The notes beneath the pieces are model-generated. The model saw only the letters and a list, made by a program, of their open reading frames with translations, was not told where the DNA came from and made no database searches. The translations under genes and the position numbers were made by a program. Shown in pieces: positions 60,986 to 64,000 of a DNA stretch of 64,000 nucleotides. The stretch's first letter is position 1. Each line of letters begins with the position of its first letter. The DNA comes from Actinacidiphila glaucinigra (GTDB taxonomy: Bacteria; Actinomycetota; Actinomycetes; Streptomycetales; Streptomycetaceae), in the NCBI RefSeq assembly GCF_900188405.1, contig NZ_FZOF01000003.1, positions 186,001 to 250,000 of the forward strand, read 5' to 3'.

Positions 60986-62290
60986 ATGCCCACTGCCCGA
61001 GCCGCCAGACGCGCCACCCTCCGACTCGGGGCGGTCGCACTCGCCGGGGCACTCCTCGCCGCCTGCGGATCCGGCTCGACCGGCACGTCCGCGGACAAGG
61101 ACGGCAAGGTCACGATCACCGTCGACCTGTTCGGCACCTTCGGCTACAAGGAGGCCGGCCTGTACGACGAGTACGAGAAGCTCCACCCCGGCGTCACCAT
61201 CAAGCAGAGCAGCACCGAGAACGAGGCCGACTACTGGAAGGCCCTGCAGACCCGGCTGGCGGGCGGCGGCGGCCTCGCCGACGTCCAGGGCATCGAGGTG
61301 GGCCGGATCGCGTCGGTCACCCAGCAGCAGGCCGACAAATTCGAGGACCTGGGCCCCCTGGGCGCCAAGGACCTCCAGGACGACTTCTCCGCCGCCAAGT
61401 GGGCCGCCGCCACCACCGCCGACGGCCGCACCCTGGGACTGGGCACCGACGTCGGCCCCGAGGCGATCTGCTACCGCACCGACCTCTTCCAGCAGGCCGG
61501 TCTGCCCACCGACCGGGCCGAACTGGCGCAGAAGTGGGCCACGTGGGACGGCTATCTGGAGCTCGGCCGGCAGTACAAGGCGAAGGCCGGGGCCAAGAGC
61601 GCCTGGCTCGACAGCGTCGGCAGCCTCTACTCCGTCATCGTCGGGCAGGAGAAGGAACGTTACTACGACGCCTCCGGCAAGCTGGTCTACGACGACAACG
61701 CCGCGGTCAAGGCTGCCTGGGACCTGTCCGTGAAGGCAGCCCAGGACGGGCTGAGCGCCAAGCTCGCCCAGTGGACCCCCGCCTGGAACCAGGCCTTCAG
61801 CAGCGGCTCCTTCGCCACCATCGGCTGCCCCGCCTGGATGCTGGGCTACATCAAGGGCCAGGCGGGCGACGCGGGCAAGGGCAAGTGGGACATCGCCCCG
61901 CTCCCGGGGGGCGCCGCGGGCAACTGGGGCGGGTCCTATCTGGCCGTCCCCAAGGGCTCCGCGCACGCCAAGGAGGCCTTCGCGCTGGTCAAATGGCTGA
62001 CGGCCGCGGAGCAGCAGGCCAAGCTCTTCAAGAAGCAGGGCAGCTTCCCCTCCAACATCGGGGCGATCGAGTCCGTCAAGGACGTCACCGACCCGTACTT
62101 CAGCGACGCGCCCATCGGGCGGATCTTCGGCGCCGCCGCCGAGGCCTCGCCGGTGCAGGTGCTCGGCGTGCACGACGGTGACGTCAACCAGCAGATCACC
62201 AACGCGCTCGGTGAGGTCGAGCGCAAGGGCACGGACTCCGCGACGGCGTGGAGCCACGCCAGGAAGGGCGTCGAGAACGCCGTCGGCTGA
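60986..62290 (+). CDS. ABC sugar-binding lipoprotein
   Basis: A 434-residue family-1 extracellular solute-binding protein. The signal peptide ends in a lipobox (LAGALLAACGSG, Cys near residue 28). The mature protein has typical segments: ITVDLFGTFGYKEAGLYDEYEK (quoted in part), LGTDVGPEAICYRTDLFQQA, GNWGGSYLAVPKGSAHAKEA and AFALVKWLTAAEQQAKLFKK. It delivers a sugar or oligosaccharide to the two permeases that follow. The ATG has GGGAGG upstream. No ATPase gene is seen in the window; these systems commonly use a shared MsiK-type ATPase. Confidence 0.94.
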   Translation: MPTARAARRATLRLGAVALAGALLAACGSGSTGTSADKDGKVTITVDLFGTFGYKEAGLYDEYEKLHPGVTIKQSSTENEADYWKALQTRLAGGGGLADVQGIEVGRIASVTQQQADKFEDLGPLGAKDLQDDFSAAKWAAATTADGRTLGLGTDVGPEAICYRTDLFQQAGLPTDRAELAQKWATWDGYLELGRQYKAKAGAKSAWLDSVGSLYSVIVGQEKERYYDASGKLVYDDNAAVKAAWDLSVKAAQDGLSAKLAQWTPAWNQAFSSGSFATIGCPAWMLGYIKGQAGDAGKGKWDIAPLPGGAAGNWGGSYLAVPKGSAHAKEAFALVKWLTAAEQQAKLFKKQGSFPSNIGAIESVKDVTDPYFSDAPIGRIFGAAAEASPVQVLGVHDGDVNQQITNALGEVERKGTDSATAWSHARKGVENAVG

Positions 62291-62310
62291 CGGCCCCCCG
62301 ACCCGCCGGC

Positions 62311-62352
62311 GCCGGGCGCGCGGGACCGCTCCCCCGGTCCTCCGCGCCCGGC
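62311..62352. terminator. Intercistronic hairpin between binding protein and permease
   Basis: GCCGGGCGCG (62311-62320) pairs with 62343-62352, with an inner GGACCG/CGGTCC stem and a short loop. In ABC operons such a hairpin typically lowers permease expression relative to the binding protein. Confidence 0.6.
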
Positions 62353-62392
62353 CGCACCGCCCTCGTACTCCCCCGAGCCGAAGGTCCGCCCC

Positions 62393-63358
62393 ATGACCCT
62401 GACCGCCACCGCGCCGGTGCCCCCCGCCCGGCCCCCGGCAGCCCAGGCGCCCGCGGCGCCCCCGCGACGCCTGCTCGCCCGGCTGTCGCCCTACGCCTAC
62501 ATCGCGCCGTTCTTCGCGCTGTTCGCCGCGTTCGGGCTGTTCCCGCTGCTCTACACCGCGTACGTCTCCCTCTACCGCGTCGAGCTCCAGACCCCCGGCG
62601 AGATGGAATGGCGCGGCCTGGACAACTACACCGCTCTCCTGCGCGACGACTTCTTCTGGACCGCGCTGCGCAACACCTTCACCATCGGGGTCGTCTCCAC
62701 CGTGCCCCAGCTGCTCATGGCGCTCGGCCTCGCCCACCTGCTCAACTACCGACTGCGCGGACGCACCTTCTTCCGGGTCACGATGCTCCTGCCGTACGCC
62801 ACGTCGGTGGCCGCCGCGACCCTGGTCTTCGCCCAGCTCTTCGGCCGCGACTTCGGCCTGGTCAACTGGGCGCTCGGGCTGGCCGGCATCGGGCCCGTCG
62901 ACTGGCAGTCCGGGACCGTCGCCTCGCAGATCGCGGTGTCGACGATCGTCACCTGGCGGTGGACCGGCTACAACGCGCTGATCTACCTCGCCGGGATGCA
63001 GTCCATCCCCGGGGAGCTGTACGAGGCCGCCGAACTCGACGGCGCCTCGCGCTGGCGGCAGTTCCTCCACGTCACGCTGCCCGGCCTGCGGCCCACCGTC
63101 CTGTTCACGATCGTGGTCTCCACGATCGGCGCCACCCAGCTCTTCGGGGAACCGCTGCTGTTCGAGGGGAGCATCTCGGGCGGCATCTCCCACCAGTACC
63201 AGACCCTCGGCCTCTACATGTACGAGCAGGGCTGGGGCTACTTCCACCTCGGCCGCGCCGCCGCCATCGCCTGGGTGACGTTCGTCCTCATCGTCCTGCT
63301 CGTGCTGCTCAACACCGCGCTGGCACGGCGCCGTTCACGGAAGGGGACCCGCCGGTGA
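62393..63358 (+). CDS. ABC sugar transporter permease (MalF type)
   Basis: A 321-residue inner-membrane protein with six transmembrane segments (first IAPFFALFAAFGLFPLLYTA near 40). The conserved EAA loop is ELYEAAELDGASRWRQFLHV (near 205-225). It forms the channel with the downstream permease. The ATG is preceded by a purine-rich stretch, and its TGA overlaps the next GTG by 4 bases (GTGA). Confidence 0.94.
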   Translation: MTLTATAPVPPARPPAAQAPAAPPRRLLARLSPYAYIAPFFALFAAFGLFPLLYTAYVSLYRVELQTPGEMEWRGLDNYTALLRDDFFWTALRNTFTIGVVSTVPQLLMALGLAHLLNYRLRGRTFFRVTMLLPYATSVAAATLVFAQLFGRDFGLVNWALGLAGIGPVDWQSGTVASQIAVSTIVTWRWTGYNALIYLAGMQSIPGELYEAAELDGASRWRQFLHVTLPGLRPTVLFTIVVSTIGATQLFGEPLLFEGSISGGISHQYQTLGLYMYEQGWGYFHLGRAAAIAWVTFVLIVLLVLLNTALARRRSRKGTRR

Positions 63359-64000
63359 GCGCGCTCCTCACACGACCGCGGTCCGGCCGCGCCGCCGGGA
63401 CCGCGCGTCCCCTCCCCCGCCTCCGCCCGGCCCGGGCGGGCCGGCAGCACCACGGCGGCCGCCTCGCCTACGCCATCCTGATCGTCGCGGCGGTGATCTC
63501 CGCCTTCCCCTTCTACTGGACGATCGTCGCCGCGACCCGTTCCAACGCGGAGCTCGCCGCGAGCCCGCCGGCGCTGCTGCCCGGCGGCAACCTCGCGCAC
63601 AACTTCCGCCAGGTGCTGGAGCAGGCCGACATCGGCAAGGCGCTGCTCAACTCCCTCATCGTCTCCGGCTCGGTGACGGTCGGCACCGTCCTGTGCTCCA
63701 CCCTCGCCGGGTTCGCCTTCGCGAAACTTCGCTTCCGCGGCCGCAACGCGCTGCTCACGCTCACGGTCGGCACGATGATGATCCCGCCCCAGCTCGGCGT
63801 CATCCCGCTCTTCATGCTCATCGCCGAGCTGCACTGGGTGAACCAGCTCCAGTCCGTCATCCTCCCGGGGCTGGTCTCGGCGTTCGGGGTCTTCTTCATG
63901 CGGCAGTACCTCGCGCAGTCGCTGCCCGACGAGCTGATCGAGGCGGGCCGCGTCGACGGGGCCTCGACGGCGCGGATCTTCTGGAGCATCGTCGTCCCCA
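63355..64000 (+). CDS. ABC sugar transporter permease (MalG type), cut by the window edge
   Basis: The first 215 codons of the second permease, reading to the end of the window without a stop. It starts at the GTG overlapping the previous stop. Hydrophobic segments include LAYAILIVAAVISAFPFYWT (near 43-62). The EAA loop EAGRVDGASTARIFWSIVVP is the last sequence visible, so about 60-70 residues are probably missing beyond the edge. It pairs with the MalF-type permease. Confidence 0.92.
   Translation, partial: MSALLTRPRSGRAAGTARPLPRLRPARAGRQHHGGRLAYAILIVAAVISAFPFYWTIVAATRSNAELAASPPALLPGGNLAHNFRQVLEQADIGKALLNSLIVSGSVTVGTVLCSTLAGFAFAKLRFRGRNALLTLTVGTMMIPPQLGVIPLFMLIAELHWVNQLQSVILPGLVSAFGVFFMRQYLAQSLPDELIEAGRVDGASTARIFWSIVVP

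Overview
The window is chromosomal DNA of a Streptomyces or a very close actinomycete. It has very high GC, frequent GTG starts (and one TTG start), dense gene packing, SpoIIE-type PP2C phosphatases, a DUF2637 protein, an LAL-type LuxR regulator and a secreted GH47. I saw no rRNA, tRNA, CRISPR array, intact insertion sequence or biosynthetic gene cluster. All functional calls come from reading motifs; no database search was possible.

Layout. 0-3.4 kb: a methyltransferase, an NTF2-like protein, a membrane PP2C phosphatase and a DeoR/LacI hybrid repressor. 3.6-7.2 kb: a degenerate recombinase-like gene converging on a two-gene unit, a vWA protein with an N-terminal helical region and a partner ending in a FIS-like helix-turn-helix. 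This is the least explained locus. 7.4-17 kb: purine degradation. A probably leaderless operon encodes OHCU decarboxylase, HIU hydrolase, uricase and 8-oxoguanine deaminase. Next come hydroxypyruvate isomerase, tartronate semialdehyde reductase and, after two unrelated genes, glyoxylate carboligase. 17-33 kb: membrane proteins, two acyl-CoA synthetases with a divergent GAF-LuxR regulator, a large LAL regulator, a MarR/FMN-reductase divergon, an AlkX-like winged-helix protein and an 898-residue sensor phosphatase. 33-34.2 kb: a 1.2 kb stretch with no convincing gene, bounded by inverted copies of one repeat. 34.2-42.7 kb: XdhC, a purine permease, three-subunit xanthine dehydrogenase and a PucR regulator. 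43-48.4 kb: small secreted, TPR, GntR, DUF2637, ATPase and OsmC genes. 48.5-53.2 kb: divergent GH47 and GH38 alpha-mannosidases. 53.1-57.3 kb: a PP2C-like protein, a two-HTH regulator, a DUF456 protein and a polysaccharide deacetylase. 57.4-64 kb: a LacI repressor, three Roadblock-type signalling genes and a sugar ABC transporter whose second permease is cut by the window edge.

How the genes work together. The purine genes form one route: purine import by the AzgA-type permease, oxidation of hypoxanthine/xanthine by XDH matured by XdhC, urate to allantoin by uricase, HIU hydrolase and OHCU decarboxylase, with 8-oxoguanine entering through its deaminase. Glyoxylate produced further down is recovered by Gcl, GlxR and Hyi. 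The allantoin-to-glyoxylate enzymes are not in this window. The hyi-glxR and gcl promoters share an operator pair of the same design (consensus TTCCGTATTACGGAA, with a weaker copy 21 bp upstream), so they probably share a regulator encoded elsewhere, plausibly an AllR-like IclR protein. The LacI gene and the ABC transporter share GAGAGCGCTCTC operators and flank the Roadblock genes.

Regulation. Several genes, mostly regulators, have a -10 hexamer ending 6-7 bases before the start codon and no Shine-Dalgarno sequence, which suggests leaderless mRNAs. Perfect palindromes mark candidate operators in front of the MarR, GntR, LacI, uraD, hyi and GAF-LuxR genes. Long GC-rich hairpins without U tracts, usual for Streptomyces, mark several 3' ends.
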